Assembly: GCA_016203175.1 (NCBI GenBank)
Contig: JACQNH010000001.1
Coordinates: 1-5,064, forward strand
DNA length: 5,064 bases
From: Candidatus Woesearchaeota archaeon
GTDB taxonomy: Archaea; Nanobdellota; Nanobdellia; SCGC-AAA011-G17; JACQNH01
Reading direction: 5' to 3'
The position numbers were made by a program, and so were the translations under genes. Within the stretch, counting starts at the first letter, position 1, and each line of letters begins with the position of its first letter. Of the stretch, positions 5,061-5,064 are shown piece after piece. The notes under the pieces are model-generated. The model ran no database searches, was not told the origin of the DNA, and was given only the letters and a program-made list of their open reading frames with translations.

Positions 5061-5064
5061 ATAA

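Noticed and set aside
1..5064. Alternative genetic code (TGA as amino acid), as in some low-GC candidate phyla
   Set aside because: TGA at 3088-3090 ends the kinase gene exactly at the next start, tryptophan is encoded by TGG, and no homologous domain is interrupted by TGA.

Overview
This is an AT-rich window (well under 35% GC by eye) that most likely comes from an archaeon, probably of the DPANN type. The evidence is an archaeal-type PhoU-like protein, an archaeal adenylate-kinase-type protein, and TATA-like boxes about 22 nt upstream of ATG codons that have no Shine-Dalgarno sequence, which suggests leaderless transcripts. TGA is a normal stop here (for example at 3088-3090). The lineage is inferred; there is no rRNA or other marker gene in the window.

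Left part (1-1373), a scarred region. Positions 1-157 hold the 3' end of an IS with an rve/DDE-type transposase, probably IS481-like. A 16-bp tandem duplication follows directly (158-192). On the minus strand is a PhoU-like gene (938-201) that lacks the N-terminal AbrB-like DNA-binding domain usual in its archaeal relatives. It is joined out of frame to the first ~50 codons of a homoserine dehydrogenase gene (1086-939). The ~290 bp between this locus and the plus-strand genes hold divergent TATA-like boxes, a doubtful 55-codon minus-strand ORF, and a 5' fragment of a CYTH-domain gene (1261-1317).

Right part (1374-5035), a tightly packed plus-strand cluster of five genes: a radical SAM protein with a CPWDCKICC cluster motif; a P-loop nucleotide-kinase-like protein of the archaeal AdkA type; an SplB-like (COG1533) radical SAM protein; a DUF5680 protein; and a CYTH-domain protein. 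The first four are 1 nt apart or overlap, and the CYTH gene follows after 39 nt. T-rich sequence after the last gene may end transcription.

How the genes may work together: two radical SAM enzymes, a nucleoside-monophosphate-kinase-like enzyme and a triphosphate-binding CYTH protein suggest chemistry on a nucleotide or other phosphorylated small molecule, or radical modification of a macromolecule. No pathway I can name has this composition, so the cluster is the best candidate here for an undescribed system. The CYTH fragment just upstream of the first radical SAM gene, matching the start of the CYTH gene at the other end of the cluster, suggests the cluster was rearranged or inserted at this site.
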